Shown here: positions 33,661-41,443 of the stretch, piece by piece
Position numbering within the stretch: position 1 is the first letter of the stretch
How the letters are laid out: every line of letters begins with the position of its first letter
Source of the DNA: Acidobacteriota bacterium
Lineage (GTDB): Bacteria; Acidobacteriota; Terriglobia; UBA7540
Assembly (NCBI GenBank): GCA_003165315.1
Contig: PLSX01000020.1
Span: 1 to 41,443 of the forward strand
Reading direction: 5' to 3'
Length of the DNA stretch: 41,443 nucleotides
Translations under genes and position numbers: made by a program
Notes under the pieces: generated by a model
The model's input: the letters and a program-made list of their open reading frames with translations, nothing else
Databases searched by the model: none
Told to the model about the DNA's origin: nothing

Positions 33661-33927
33661 ATGATTCGCTTGACCCGGCTCAATAACCGGCCGCTGGTGG
33701 TCAACTCGGACCTCATCAAGTTCATCGAAAATGCACCCGACACAGTTATTACTCTCGTCTCCGGGGAAAAGATCGTTGTTCTTGAATCCGCCCAAGAAGT
33801 AATCACTCGCATTGTCGAATTCCGCCGACGACTTCGCCGGCCCCGCACGGTAACCGTCTCTTCAGATGATTCTGCTAGACAACACGTTGAGCCGGAGGAA
33901 CTTGAGGCACGGCATGAGGGCGAGTAA
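33661..33927 (+). CDS. flbD: FlbD-family flagellar protein
   Basis: 88 residues. The conserved core MIRLTRLNNRPLVVNSDLIKFIE and VITLVSGEKIVVLES is the short FlbD family found beside motA in spirochaetes, Firmicutes and acidobacteria. The tail is a basic stretch (RRRLRRPR) followed by acidic residues. The family function is not well established. The gene is 13 bp upstream of motA and surely in its operon. Confidence 0.88.
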   Translation: MIRLTRLNNRPLVVNSDLIKFIENAPDTVITLVSGEKIVVLESAQEVITRIVEFRRRLRRPRTVTVSSDDSARQHVEPEELEARHEGE

Positions 33928-33940
33928 GGGGATCTGAATC

Positions 33941-34720
33941 TTGGACAAGAGTAGTTTGGGGGGAGTGCTGATCGCGGTCGTCGGGATCCTGGCAGGCTTG
34001 CTGCTGGAGGGCGGAAGGCTCTCGCAGATCATCCAACCGACGGCAGCCATGATCGTTTTTGGCGGGACCATCGGTGCTGTCATGTTGCAGTTTCCCCTCA
34101 GCATCGTTCTTGCCAGCTTCAAACGATTAGGGAATGTCTTTTTCGATTCGCAAGGTGACCCGCAAGAACTTGTCAAAGAAATTGTCGGCTTTGCTCATAA
34201 GGCCCGTAAGGAGGGCATTGTGTCACTTGACCGTGACCTGGAAAATGTCAAGGAACCCTTCCTTCGTAAGTCCTTGATGCTGGCTGTGGACGGCACTGAA
34301 CCGCAGGAACTTCGCAAGATGATGGAACTCGAACTCGACAACCAGGCCGAGCACGAAGAACGCATCCCGCAGGTTTTCGAAGCGGCGGGTGGATTCTCCC
34401 CCACAATTGGGATCATTGGGGCGGTCCTCGGGCTCATTCAAGTCATGCAGCACTTGGATAACATCGATGAAGTCGGGCGTGGCATCGCGGTGGCTTTCGT
34501 CGCCACCATATATGGTGTGGGCGCTGCTAACCTGCTTTTCCTGCCTTCTGCCGGGAAGCTCAAGATTCGCATCCGGACCGAGCACCAGATGCGGGAGATG
34601 ATGCTGGAGGGTGTGATCTCTATCCTGGAGGGGCTGAACCCCCGGATGGTCGAGACCAAGCTCCAAGGCTTTCTGGCGGATTCCGCCACACTAGAGGGAT
34701 CAAGAGAGTCAAACTCATGA
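33941..34720 (+). CDS. motA: Flagellar stator protein MotA
   Basis: A 259-residue inner-membrane stator subunit. Four hydrophobic segments are visible: GVLIAVVGILAGLLLEGG, TAAMIVFGGTIGAVMLQFPL, AAGGFSPTIGIIGAVLGLIQV and IAVAFVATIYGVGAANLLFLP. A large cytoplasmic loop (ARKEGIVSLDRDLENV) would contact FliG. The start is a TTG at 33941, with AAGGGGA about 9 bases upstream. It overlaps motB by ATGA, so the two are coupled. With motB it forms the proton- or sodium-driven stator. Confidence 0.95.
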   Translation: MDKSSLGGVLIAVVGILAGLLLEGGRLSQIIQPTAAMIVFGGTIGAVMLQFPLSIVLASFKRLGNVFFDSQGDPQELVKEIVGFAHKARKEGIVSLDRDLENVKEPFLRKSLMLAVDGTEPQELRKMMELELDNQAEHEERIPQVFEAAGGFSPTIGIIGAVLGLIQVMQHLDNIDEVGRGIAVAFVATIYGVGAANLLFLPSAGKLKIRIRTEHQMREMMLEGVISILEGLNPRMVETKLQGFLADSATLEGSRESNS

Positions 34721-35523
34721 GCCGAAGGAGAAGAATTGCCGAGCATGTGAATCACGAACGTTGGTTGGTCTCCTACGCAGACTTCATCACGCTTTTATTT
34801 GCTTTCTTCGTAGTCCTTTTTTCCTCCTCTCAAGTGGACAAGCGCAAAGTGGGAAAGGTCTCGGTGGCGATGCAAGAGGCCTTTCAACAAATGGGTGTTT
34901 TCCAGACGGCAAATTCACGTGCTCCCCTGGTTACGGCCGATCCCCTTCCGTCGCAAGACATACAAATCATTGAAAGCAGGAAAGGGATTTCCGACCAGGG
35001 GAGGATGGCGCCACCCCTTGAAAAGATGATGGGCTCCCCAACCGTCCCGAATGATCTGGGTACCGTGCAAAAAGAACTTGCCCGTGCCCTGGCACCACAG
35101 ATTCAACGACGCGAAGTAGTGCTGACGCCAACGGGCGAAGGGTTGGTAATTAGCCTGAAGGAGATTGGGTTCTTCGAAAGCGGGTCGGCCGAGCTCCGGG
35201 CAACCTCCGAAGCCGCGGTGCAGCGGATGGCCGAAGTTCTAGGAGCGCAAACCAATAATATTCGGATTGAGGGTCATACGGACAAGATGCCCATTCATAA
35301 TGCTCAGTTTACTTCCAATTGGGAGCTTTCCACCGCACGGGCTACCGAAATGATCCGGCTGTTCATTACCCGTTACAACCTGCCGGCCACACGCCTTTCC
35401 GCCGCCGGGTATGCGGAATATCATCCAGTTGCGGACAACAACACACCTGAGGGCCGAGCCCAGAACCGGCGGGTGGACATCGTTATTCTCGCCTCCGCTC
35501 CCCAAAAGGCTGAAAGGCAGTAA
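34717..35523 (+). CDS. motB: Flagellar stator protein MotB
   Basis: 268 residues. A short basic cytoplasmic end is followed by one membrane helix with the ion-binding Asp22 in SYADFITLLFAFFVVLFS (Asp32 of E. coli MotB), then a plug region and an OmpA-like peptidoglycan-binding domain (IRIEGHTDKMPIHNAQ, NWELSTARA, GRAQNRRVDI). The ATGA overlap with motA is typical. The tyrosine next to the aspartate (YAD) is common in proton-type MotB and does not by itself decide the ion. Confidence 0.95.
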   Translation: MSRRRRIAEHVNHERWLVSYADFITLLFAFFVVLFSSSQVDKRKVGKVSVAMQEAFQQMGVFQTANSRAPLVTADPLPSQDIQIIESRKGISDQGRMAPPLEKMMGSPTVPNDLGTVQKELARALAPQIQRREVVLTPTGEGLVISLKEIGFFESGSAELRATSEAAVQRMAEVLGAQTNNIRIEGHTDKMPIHNAQFTSNWELSTARATEMIRLFITRYNLPATRLSAAGYAEYHPVADNNTPEGRAQNRRVDIVILASAPQKAERQ

Positions 35524-35818
35524 GCGAAGCATGGCGGGTGAGAGGGGGAATTACATACGCGCTCTATGGATTATTCCCCCGTCCTATTACGATCAACCGT
35601 GAAGGTGTGCTCTTCGACTCTTGGAATCATCGAACGGAGTGGAGCTTCATCCCAACAATCCACCCGCCCGGCACGGACACATTGATACTTCAAGGGGGCT
35701 GCCTCCAGAGAGACTATGATCTGATTGCTTTGTGTTCATGCTGCACTCCACGGACTGGGAATCGGCCTCATGTTGTGCCTCTTAATTGCCGATAGAACGA
35801 AGTGGTCCAAGGCCTGAT
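35524..35818. other. 295-bp gap between motB and the HDOD gene
   Basis: A GGGGGAAT/ATTCCCCC inverted repeat with a 21-base loop follows motB by about 24 bp. It could be a weak terminator, but no T-run follows. The rest holds only the promoter-like element at 35768-35795. Confidence 0.35.
35768..35795 (+). promoter_or_regulatory. Weak sigma-28-like promoter before the HDOD gene
   Basis: TCATGTTG, 12 bases, GCCGATAG. The -10 matches 7 of 8 and the -35 5 of 8, with one extra spacer base. It is 23 bp upstream of the ATG. Confidence 0.35.
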
Positions 35819-36712
35819 ATGACGCCCACACTACGAGAGCTCATTCGCGAACGAGTTGAACGGTTGAATTCCATCCCCACGGTTCCAGCCATAATTCGCC
35901 CCTTGTTGTTCTACCTTGAAAGGCCTATCGACCATGTCGAGGTGCAACGCATCGTCGACCTGGTTTCTTGCGACGAAGCAATTTCCGCCCAGTGTTTGCG
36001 GGTGGCCAATTCCGCCCTCTACTTTCAGTCCCGCGAGGTGAAATCCGTGCACGGCGCGATTGTCGTGCTCGGCGTGCGGCAAGTCCGTGAGATCCTTCTT
36101 TCTTGCAGCCTGCTCAATCTTCTACCCAAGCAAAACTGGGTTATTGATCCACTGGTCTTCTGGGAACATTCCCTGGGTTGCGGATTAGTAAGTCGTTTCT
36201 GTGCCCGCAAGGCACAATACGCGGAACCGGAACGCGCTTATCTGGCGGGGTTACTGCATGATCTGGGCGAATTGGTCAACATGATGTCTTTTCAGGAAGA
36301 ATTCCGCGCCGCAGCACAACTTGCCCGGTCCGACCAAATTCCACTGCATCGGGCGGAACGTTCAGCATTGGGCTTTACCCACTGCGACACTGGGAAAATC
36401 CTGGCTGAACACTGGCGCTTGCCGGAGGACATCACAGAAGTAGTGGAGCATCATCATGACGTTCAGCAGGCGAAGCTCCACCCTGTGCTGGTCGCCCTCG
36501 TCAGTTTGTCAGATCAACTCTGCCAAGAAAACGAACTGGGCTATGAAATCAATCAATCGCTCGATTGGAAGTTGGAGGAGGATCCATCTTGGGCAGTCTT
36601 GACGAGGGACTTTCCAACCCTCGCCAACGCTGAACCCGTCCGTTTCCTCACGGAGATGGAACAATTCATTCTGGAAGCACGCAAACTCGTGCGCTCCATT
36701 CTCCGGGCCTGA
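35819..36712 (+). CDS. HDOD-domain protein
   Basis: 297 residues. The HDOD (HD-related output) domain fills most of the chain: VERLNSIPTVPAIIRPLL, then CDEAISAQCLRVANSALY, and LAGLLHDLGELV with His147-Asp148 present, followed by VVEHHHD. Such proteins occur in signalling pathways, including chemotaxis and c-di-GMP responses, and most lack proven enzyme activity. The frame opens upstream at 35786, but the ATG at 35819 begins at the conserved helix. It lies between motB and cheA, so a motility-signalling role is likely but unproven. Confidence 0.85.
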   Translation: MTPTLRELIRERVERLNSIPTVPAIIRPLLFYLERPIDHVEVQRIVDLVSCDEAISAQCLRVANSALYFQSREVKSVHGAIVVLGVRQVREILLSCSLLNLLPKQNWVIDPLVFWEHSLGCGLVSRFCARKAQYAEPERAYLAGLLHDLGELVNMMSFQEEFRAAAQLARSDQIPLHRAERSALGFTHCDTGKILAEHWRLPEDITEVVEHHHDVQQAKLHPVLVALVSLSDQLCQENELGYEINQSLDWKLEEDPSWAVLTRDFPTLANAEPVRFLTEMEQFILEARKLVRSILRA

Positions 36713-37167
36713 CAATCCATCAGGCAGGAAATATAGGATCGACCCAAAATCCTTGGCCTGACAACCAGCGAGGGCGCCCACGACTTTTAAGGCTATCCCA
36801 GCGGCACGCAGATTGCGATCGCCGTTCCGATCATGGAATTTGGCCTAAGGGAGAACAAGCTCCCCGGGACACAACCTCTCGGGCAATTCCCCACAGCTCT
36901 CTTGACCAGGCGTCTGCCGTTTTATTGTTCGGTACCGAAAAAACCTTCATGACAAAAATCATTCCGCCGATAACAAGTGTGTCTGAAAAAAGAATCGCGT
37001 TCCATGCACATTAGGTGTTTTGGTGGCCGCGCTTGGCACGCTGGGAAATCTGAAGATGCCGGACCTGTAAAACAAGACTCCAGTAGCAGTCAAAAATCGT
37101 GAATCTACTGGGGTGGCTTCACCCAGAACGGTAAGTTGAGGTTCGCATTGAAGGGAGAATTTCACCA
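36713..37167. other. 455-bp gap upstream of cheA
   Basis: A short GCCTGA/TCAGGC inverted repeat overlaps the end of the HDOD gene. A sigma-28-like element is at 36947-36973. Otherwise I see no gene. Confidence 0.4.
36947..36973 (+). promoter_or_regulatory. Sigma-28-like promoter before cheA
   Basis: TCATGACA, 11 bases, GCCGATAA. The -10 is a perfect match and the spacer exact; the -35 is weak. It is 195 bp upstream of the cheA ATG. Confidence 0.5.
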
Positions 37168-39708
37168 ATGGACGACATGGATGACATAGTTAAAGATTTC
37201 CTCGTCGAGAGCAATGAGAACCTTGACCAGCTTGACCGCGATTTGGTGACACTGGAAAAGGATCCAACGGCCCGCGAGGTTCTGGCCAGCATTTTCCGAA
37301 CCATCCACACCATCAAGGGAACGAGTGGCTTCCTGGGCTTCTCCCGCTTGGGATCCGTTACGCATGTCGGTGAAAACCTCCTCAGCAGCATGCGCGATGG
37401 CCGCCTCAAGCTCGACGCGGAAATCACGTCAGCGCTCCTGGCGCTGGTCGATGCGGTCCGCCAGATGCTCGTCAACATTGAGAATTCGGGCCAGGAGGGA
37501 GAAGGAAACTACGATGCATTGATTGAAACGTTGACCCGCTTGCAGAAGGGTGAAAGGAATAAATCTGCTTCCGGATCATCAGCTTCGCCAGGTACCACTG
37601 CCATTCCAACGGCTTCCTGCCCTTCCCCCTTGCCTCCACGACCCGACCCACCGCCCCCTGCGATTGAATCATCGTCAGCCCCACCCGAACCCGTCGAAAC
37701 GAGAAATGACCCGGATGATCCCCTAGAAGTTGGACTGCATTTGGGTGAAATGCTGGTGCAAGCGGGTGAAACAAGTCCTTCACAGGTTCATGAGGCACTG
37801 AACCTCCAGCACGATGGGGATGTGCGCCGCTTGGGGGAAATACTGGTGGAAAAGGGGGCCGCCAAACCCGCTGCCGTACAGGAAGCTTTGCAGGGCCAGG
37901 CTGAAGCGCGTGCCTCAGCCCTATCAGAAAGCAACATCCGCGTCGACGTGGGGCTGCTCGATAAGTTGATGAACTTGGTTGGGGAGCTGGTCTTAGCTCG
38001 AAATCAGATCCTCCAATTCTCCTCGACCCAGCAAGACTCCACATTCCTGAACACGACGCAACGGCTAAACCTCATTACTACCGAACTACAAGAAGGGGTC
38101 ATGAAGACCCGCATGCAACCGATCGGAAATATTTGGAGCAAGTTCCCCCGAGTTGTACGTGATCTAGCCACTTCTTGTGGGAAACAGATTCGTTTGGAGA
38201 TGGAAGGCAAAGAGACGGAACTCGACAAAACCCTCATTGAGGCCATTAAGGACCCTCTCACCCATGTGGTCCGAAATTCGGTTGATCACGGCGTTGAGAT
38301 GCCTGAAAAGCGAGTGGCAGCGGGAAAGCCGGCAGAGGGACGCCTTTATCTTCGCGCCTTTCATGAAGGCGGACAGGTCAATATTGAAATCTCCGATGAC
38401 GGCGCGGGAATCGACATAGAGCGCGTCAAACAAAAGGCTCTAAATAAGAGTCTGATCACCCTAGACCAGGCGTCCCGCCTGAATGACCGCGAATTGATGA
38501 ACCTGATCTTCCTCCCTGGCCTCTCCACCGCGGAAAAAGTGACCAATGTTTCCGGTCGCGGTGTGGGCATGGATGTTGTTAAGACAAACATCGAAAAAAT
38601 CGGTGGGACAGTGGATATTCAAAGCCGCCTGGGTCATGGGACCACATTGAAAATCAAGATTCCTTTGACACTGGCCATAATTCCCGCCCTCGTCGTGACT
38701 AGCGGCGGCGATCGCTATGCCATTCCCCAGGTCAGCCTTTTGGAGCTCGTCCGCCTGGAAGGAGAGCAGGCTCGCAAAGGCATCGAGATGATCCACGGCG
38801 CGCCCGTGTATCGGCTGCGGGGAAAATTGCTGCCTTTGGCTTACCTGAATCAGCAGCTCTCGGTGGGCAAACGCAACGATGGAGCAAATCGGCATGTTCA
38901 GGCTGCCCAGACCACGCCCTCGTCTGCAGAGTCCACTACAGAGGGTACCAATCTCGTGCAAGGGACAGCAGCGGCCAATGCCGCCAATATCGTCGTATTG
39001 CAAGCGGATGATCGCCATTTTGGCCTTGTTGTTGACGAAATTAACGACACGGAGGAGATCGTGGTTAAGCCCCTGGGTAAACAACTTAAAGGAATCACAA
39101 CATTCGCGGGCGCAACTATCATGGGAGATGGTCAGGTAGCCCTGATTCTGGATGTTCTGGGACTGGCTCAACGTGCCAACGTGGTATCCGAGGTTCGAGA
39201 TCGGACCGTGAGCGAAAATACCGCGCCGACGGAATCACATAACGACGACGGAGAGTCGCTGCTTTTGCTGCGCGGACCGGACAATGGGCGGATGGCTATG
39301 CCCCTTTCCCTGGTGGCACGTCTGGAAGAGTTTAGCCGGAGCAGCATGGAAACAGCAGCTGGCAGGGACGTGGTCCAATATCGCGGTCAAATCCTGCCTT
39401 TAATCCACCTCTCGTCCGCAATTCCCGAACGGCGGGAAAAATCCCGCCGTGCGGACTCTTCTGCTCTAGATGCGGAAAACGAGAAAATTCAGGTCGTGGT
39501 CTACACGGATCAGGGCCGGAGTGTGGGCCTCGTTGTCGACCGCATCCTCGATATTGCACAACAGAAAATCAAAATTCAAAAACGATCGGGACGCCAGGGC
39601 ACATTGGGCTCAATGGTTGTGCAAGGCCGGGTAACGGAACTGCTCGATGTGAAAGGTATCATCCAATCAGCTGACGCCAGCTTCTTTGCGGAGCCCGCGG
39701 CGGCGTAA
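37168..39708 (+). CDS. cheA: Chemotaxis histidine kinase CheA, with extra domains
   Basis: 846 residues. Domains in order: HPt (1-125) with phospho-acceptor His47 in FRTIHTIKGTSGFLGF; a Pro/Ser-rich linker (130-185); two short repeats at about 190-245 (LGEMLVQAGETSPSQVHEAL and LGEILVEKGAAKPAAVQEAL), which look like the MshEN/GspE-N type; the dimerisation helices (256-320); the HATPase (355-500) with N-box HVVRNSVDHG, DDGAGID and GRGVGMD; and two CheW-like domains (about 505-665 and 695-840). No clear P2 CheY-binding domain is seen. AAGGGAGA precedes the ATG. cheW follows after 14 bp. It drives the receptor array that controls the flagella. Confidence 0.95.
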   Translation: MDDMDDIVKDFLVESNENLDQLDRDLVTLEKDPTAREVLASIFRTIHTIKGTSGFLGFSRLGSVTHVGENLLSSMRDGRLKLDAEITSALLALVDAVRQMLVNIENSGQEGEGNYDALIETLTRLQKGERNKSASGSSASPGTTAIPTASCPSPLPPRPDPPPPAIESSSAPPEPVETRNDPDDPLEVGLHLGEMLVQAGETSPSQVHEALNLQHDGDVRRLGEILVEKGAAKPAAVQEALQGQAEARASALSESNIRVDVGLLDKLMNLVGELVLARNQILQFSSTQQDSTFLNTTQRLNLITTELQEGVMKTRMQPIGNIWSKFPRVVRDLATSCGKQIRLEMEGKETELDKTLIEAIKDPLTHVVRNSVDHGVEMPEKRVAAGKPAEGRLYLRAFHEGGQVNIEISDDGAGIDIERVKQKALNKSLITLDQASRLNDRELMNLIFLPGLSTAEKVTNVSGRGVGMDVVKTNIEKIGGTVDIQSRLGHGTTLKIKIPLTLAIIPALVVTSGGDRYAIPQVSLLELVRLEGEQARKGIEMIHGAPVYRLRGKLLPLAYLNQQLSVGKRNDGANRHVQAAQTTPSSAESTTEGTNLVQGTAAANAANIVVLQADDRHFGLVVDEINDTEEIVVKPLGKQLKGITTFAGATIMGDGQVALILDVLGLAQRANVVSEVRDRTVSENTAPTESHNDDGESLLLLRGPDNGRMAMPLSLVARLEEFSRSSMETAAGRDVVQYRGQILPLIHLSSAIPERREKSRRADSSALDAENEKIQVVVYTDQGRSVGLVVDRILDIAQQKIKIQKRSGRQGTLGSMVVQGRVTELLDVKGIIQSADASFFAEPAAA

Positions 39709-39722
39709 ATAGGGGGGATTCT

Positions 39723-40172
39723 ATGGCTGGGAAAAAGCAGTTCTCGACGTTTGTTGTTGACCACCTCCTCTTTGGAGTTGAAGTGGAAAAGGTCCAGGAG
39801 GTCATTCGCTATCAGGAAATGACCCGAGTTCCACTTGCCCCCGCCGTGGTCAAGGGCCTCATCAATCTGCGTGGCCAGATTGTTACTGCCGTTGACCTTC
39901 GTTGCCGTCTGGGCCTGCTTGAACGCTCCGCTACCGATCTCCCTATGAACGTTGTAATCCGACACGAGGATGGAGCAGTAAGCTTGCTCGTCGATGAGAT
40001 TGGAGATGTCTTGGAGGTCGAAGAGCAGGCCTTCGAGCTGCCTCCCGGCACGCTCGAGAGAGAGATGCGAGACCTCATCCGCGGAGTTTATAAGCTGAAA
40101 GATGCACTACTAATTGCTTTGGATACGGACAAGATGTTGAACCAGGTAACGACTGCGGCAAGAGGCGTTTAA
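39723..40172 (+). CDS. cheW: Chemotaxis coupling protein CheW
   Basis: A 149-residue CheW/SH3-like adaptor. FVVDHLLFGVEVEKVQEVIR opens the first barrel, LINLRGQIVTAVDLRCRLGL is the core motif, and LLVDEIGDVLEVEE lies in the second barrel. The gene is 14 bp after cheA with AGGGGGG before the ATG. The protein should bridge CheA and the receptor encoded next. Confidence 0.95.
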   Translation: MAGKKQFSTFVVDHLLFGVEVEKVQEVIRYQEMTRVPLAPAVVKGLINLRGQIVTAVDLRCRLGLLERSATDLPMNVVIRHEDGAVSLLVDEIGDVLEVEEQAFELPPGTLEREMRDLIRGVYKLKDALLIALDTDKMLNQVTTAARGV

Positions 40173-40201
40173 CCAGGAAATCAAATCGGACGGAGGAAGA
40201 A

Positions 40202-41443
40202 ATGAAAAACGAACCCACTCTTAGAAAAAAAACCAAGGACTTGGACGAGTTGAGTGCCTTCGCGGCAGAATTGAGAGCAATGAGCGACGCGCACAATGCT
40301 GGGGACATCGATGTTGTCATGCCCGAGGAGAAGTTTGAGGGCATCTTTATGACGATGGCAAAGGGTATCAATGAAATGGTCAACGGCCATATTACCGTGA
40401 AGAAAAAGGCTATGGCTTGCGTCGCCGAGTTCGCCAAGGGGAATTACGACGCGGAACTCGAAAAGTTCCCTGGGAAAAAAGCGTTTATCAATGAAAATCT
40501 CGAACATCTGCGAGCTAACGTCAAGGCATTCATCGCCGATATGGAACGGATGTCCAAAGAACACAATGCGGGCGACATTGACGTCGTAATCCCTGAGGAT
40601 AGGTTTGAAGGCGCTTTCCGAATCATGGCCAAGGGCGTTAATGACATGGTCCTGGGCCACATCACGGTAAAGAAAAAGGCAATGGCCTGCATTGCAGAGT
40701 TCAGCAAGGGTAACCTTGACGCTGAACTCGAGAAATTTCCGGGGAAAAAGGTATTTATTAATGAAAACATTGAGGGTCTGCGTGCGGCAGTCAAAGCGCT
40801 GGTTACGGACGCGATCCTGCTCTCAAAGGCAGCGGTGGAGGGTAAGCTGGCGACTCGCGCCGACGCCTCCAAGCATCAGGGCGACTATCGTAAGATCGTG
40901 CAGGGGGTCAACGATACCTTGGACGCGGTCATCGGCCCTTTAAGGGTCGCCGCCAAGTATGTCGACCAGATCTCCAAGGGCGACATACCGCCCAAAATCA
41001 CGGACACTTACAAGGGCGACTTCAACGAGCTGAAAAATAATCTCAATACTTGCATCGATGCAGTCAATGCGTTGGTCGCTGATGCTGATCTGCTGTCAAA
41101 AGCGGCAGTGGATGGCAAGTTGGCGACACGCGCCGACGCCTCCAAGCACCAAGGCGACTACCGCAAGGTCGTACAGGGCGTGGACGATTGCCTCGATGCC
41201 GTCATTGGACCGCTGAACGTGGCTGCCAAGTATGTGAACCAGATCTCTAAAGGCGAAATCCCGGCCAAGATTACGGACACTTACAACGGCGACTTCAACA
41301 CCATAAAAAACAACCTCAATACCTGCATCGATGCCGTGAATGCGTTGGTGGCAGATGCAATGATGCTTTCAAAGGCGGCGGTGGAGGGTAAGCTGGAAAC
41401 CCGCGCCGATGCGTCAAAACACCAGGGCGATTTTCGCAAGATC
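40202..41443 (+). CDS. Poly-HAMP cytoplasmic signalling protein, probable chemoreceptor (cut by window edge)
   Basis: 414 codons are visible from ATG 40202 (AGGAAG upstream) to the end of the window, with no stop. There is no signal peptide or membrane helix. After 26 residues the chain is almost entirely repeats: two 90-residue units (from 27 and 117; AHNAGDIDVVMPEEKFEG, ITVKKKAMACVAEF) and then 91-residue units from 206, 297 and 388 (GKLATRADASKHQGDYRKIV, KITDTYKGDFNELKNNLN). Each unit seems to hold two HAMP-like domains, so about nine are visible. Such arrays occur in soluble chemoreceptors and in some histidine kinases. Following cheA and cheW, a receptor with a signalling domain beyond the window is most likely. 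Confidence 0.85.
   Translation, partial: MKNEPTLRKKTKDLDELSAFAAELRAMSDAHNAGDIDVVMPEEKFEGIFMTMAKGINEMVNGHITVKKKAMACVAEFAKGNYDAELEKFPGKKAFINENLEHLRANVKAFIADMERMSKEHNAGDIDVVIPEDRFEGAFRIMAKGVNDMVLGHITVKKKAMACIAEFSKGNLDAELEKFPGKKVFINENIEGLRAAVKALVTDAILLSKAAVEGKLATRADASKHQGDYRKIVQGVNDTLDAVIGPLRVAAKYVDQISKGDIPPKITDTYKGDFNELKNNLNTCIDAVNALVADADLLSKAAVDGKLATRADASKHQGDYRKVVQGVDDCLDAVIGPLNVAAKYVNQISKGEIPAKITDTYNGDFNTIKNNLNTCIDAVNALVADAMMLSKAAVEGKLETRADASKHQGDFRKI
40280..41443 (+). repeat. In-gene tandem DNA repeats (270-bp and 273-bp periods)
   Basis: The poly-HAMP gene carries two copies of a 270-bp unit (from 40280 and 40550) and at least two and a half copies of a related 273-bp unit (from about 40817, 41090 and 41363). 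Neighbouring units share long near-identical stretches, so copy number could change by recombination. Confidence 0.75.

Noticed and set aside
35538-35795. 85-codon frame between motB and the HDOD gene
   Set aside because: No family features, no Shine-Dalgarno site, and it covers the promoter-like element.
36707-36725. Terminator after the HDOD gene (GCCTGA/TCAGGC)
   Set aside because: Only six pairs, overlapping the stop codon, and no T-run follows.
40280-41443. CRISPR-like or satellite repeat
   Set aside because: The 270/273-bp repeats are in frame inside a HAMP-domain gene; there are no short repeats with unique spacers.
1-41443. tRNA, rRNA, insertion sequence or prophage genes
   Set aside because: I looked for tRNA-like arms, transposase motifs and phage structural genes by reading and found none; a tRNA scan would be needed to exclude tRNAs fully.

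Overview
The window reads as a bacterial chromosome segment of moderately high GC. The gene set fits a Gram-negative member of the Acidobacteriota: FadN-type rather than FadB-type beta-oxidation, a BBP2-like porin, RND efflux genes, the order flbD-motA-motB, and a poly-HAMP receptor beside CheA/CheW. This placement is inferred from gene content and style; no rRNA or marker gene is present. I see no tRNA, rRNA, CRISPR array, complete insertion sequence or phage module.

Layout. (1) 1-6496: the start of a Fur/PerR-family regulator on the minus strand faces a plus-strand fatty-acid beta-oxidation cluster (fadN, fadA, a VOC protein, fadE). A palindromic operator-like site lies between them. (2) 6554-12494, minus strand: a tandem-ACT protein lies downstream of a carbohydrate cluster (TIM-barrel sugar isomerase/epimerase, Gfo/Idh/MocA dehydrogenase, xylulokinase, secreted DUF4380-like protein). 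(3) 12642-14624, minus: an exported S9 prolyl-oligopeptidase-family peptidase. (4) 15509-22218, plus: a heavy-metal-type RND efflux operon with adaptor, inner-membrane pump, a small exported His/Met-containing protein and an outer-membrane lipoprotein. The pump gene carries an in-frame TAA between its two pseudo-symmetric halves. (5) 22285-25064: a KDPG-aldolase-family protein, a small membrane protein, a doubtful small ORF and a convergent outer-membrane porin with a repeat-bearing promoter. (6) 25570-29583, minus: the flagellar filament cluster fliC, flaG, fliD, fliS. (7) 30613-41443, plus: two glycosyltransferases, flbD, motA, motB, an HDOD protein, cheA, cheW and a poly-HAMP receptor that runs off the window.

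The last 16 kb is a coherent motility and chemotaxis block. Five places in it carry sigma-28-like elements (an AAG-containing -35 box, about 11 nt, then GCCGATAA or a near match). A canonical sigma-54 element (GG-N10-GC) precedes the glycosyltransferases. The filament subunit, cap, chaperones, probable filament modification enzymes, stator and sensory complex could therefore be controlled as late flagellar genes.

Several gaps between genes carry degenerate tracts with a seven-base phase, and two copies of a 16-bp REP-like palindrome are present. The points most worth checking are the split RND pump, the heptad tracts, the poly-HAMP receptor paired with a CheA of unusual architecture, and the small exported protein inside the efflux operon. 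I did not find a system I can confidently call wholly new.
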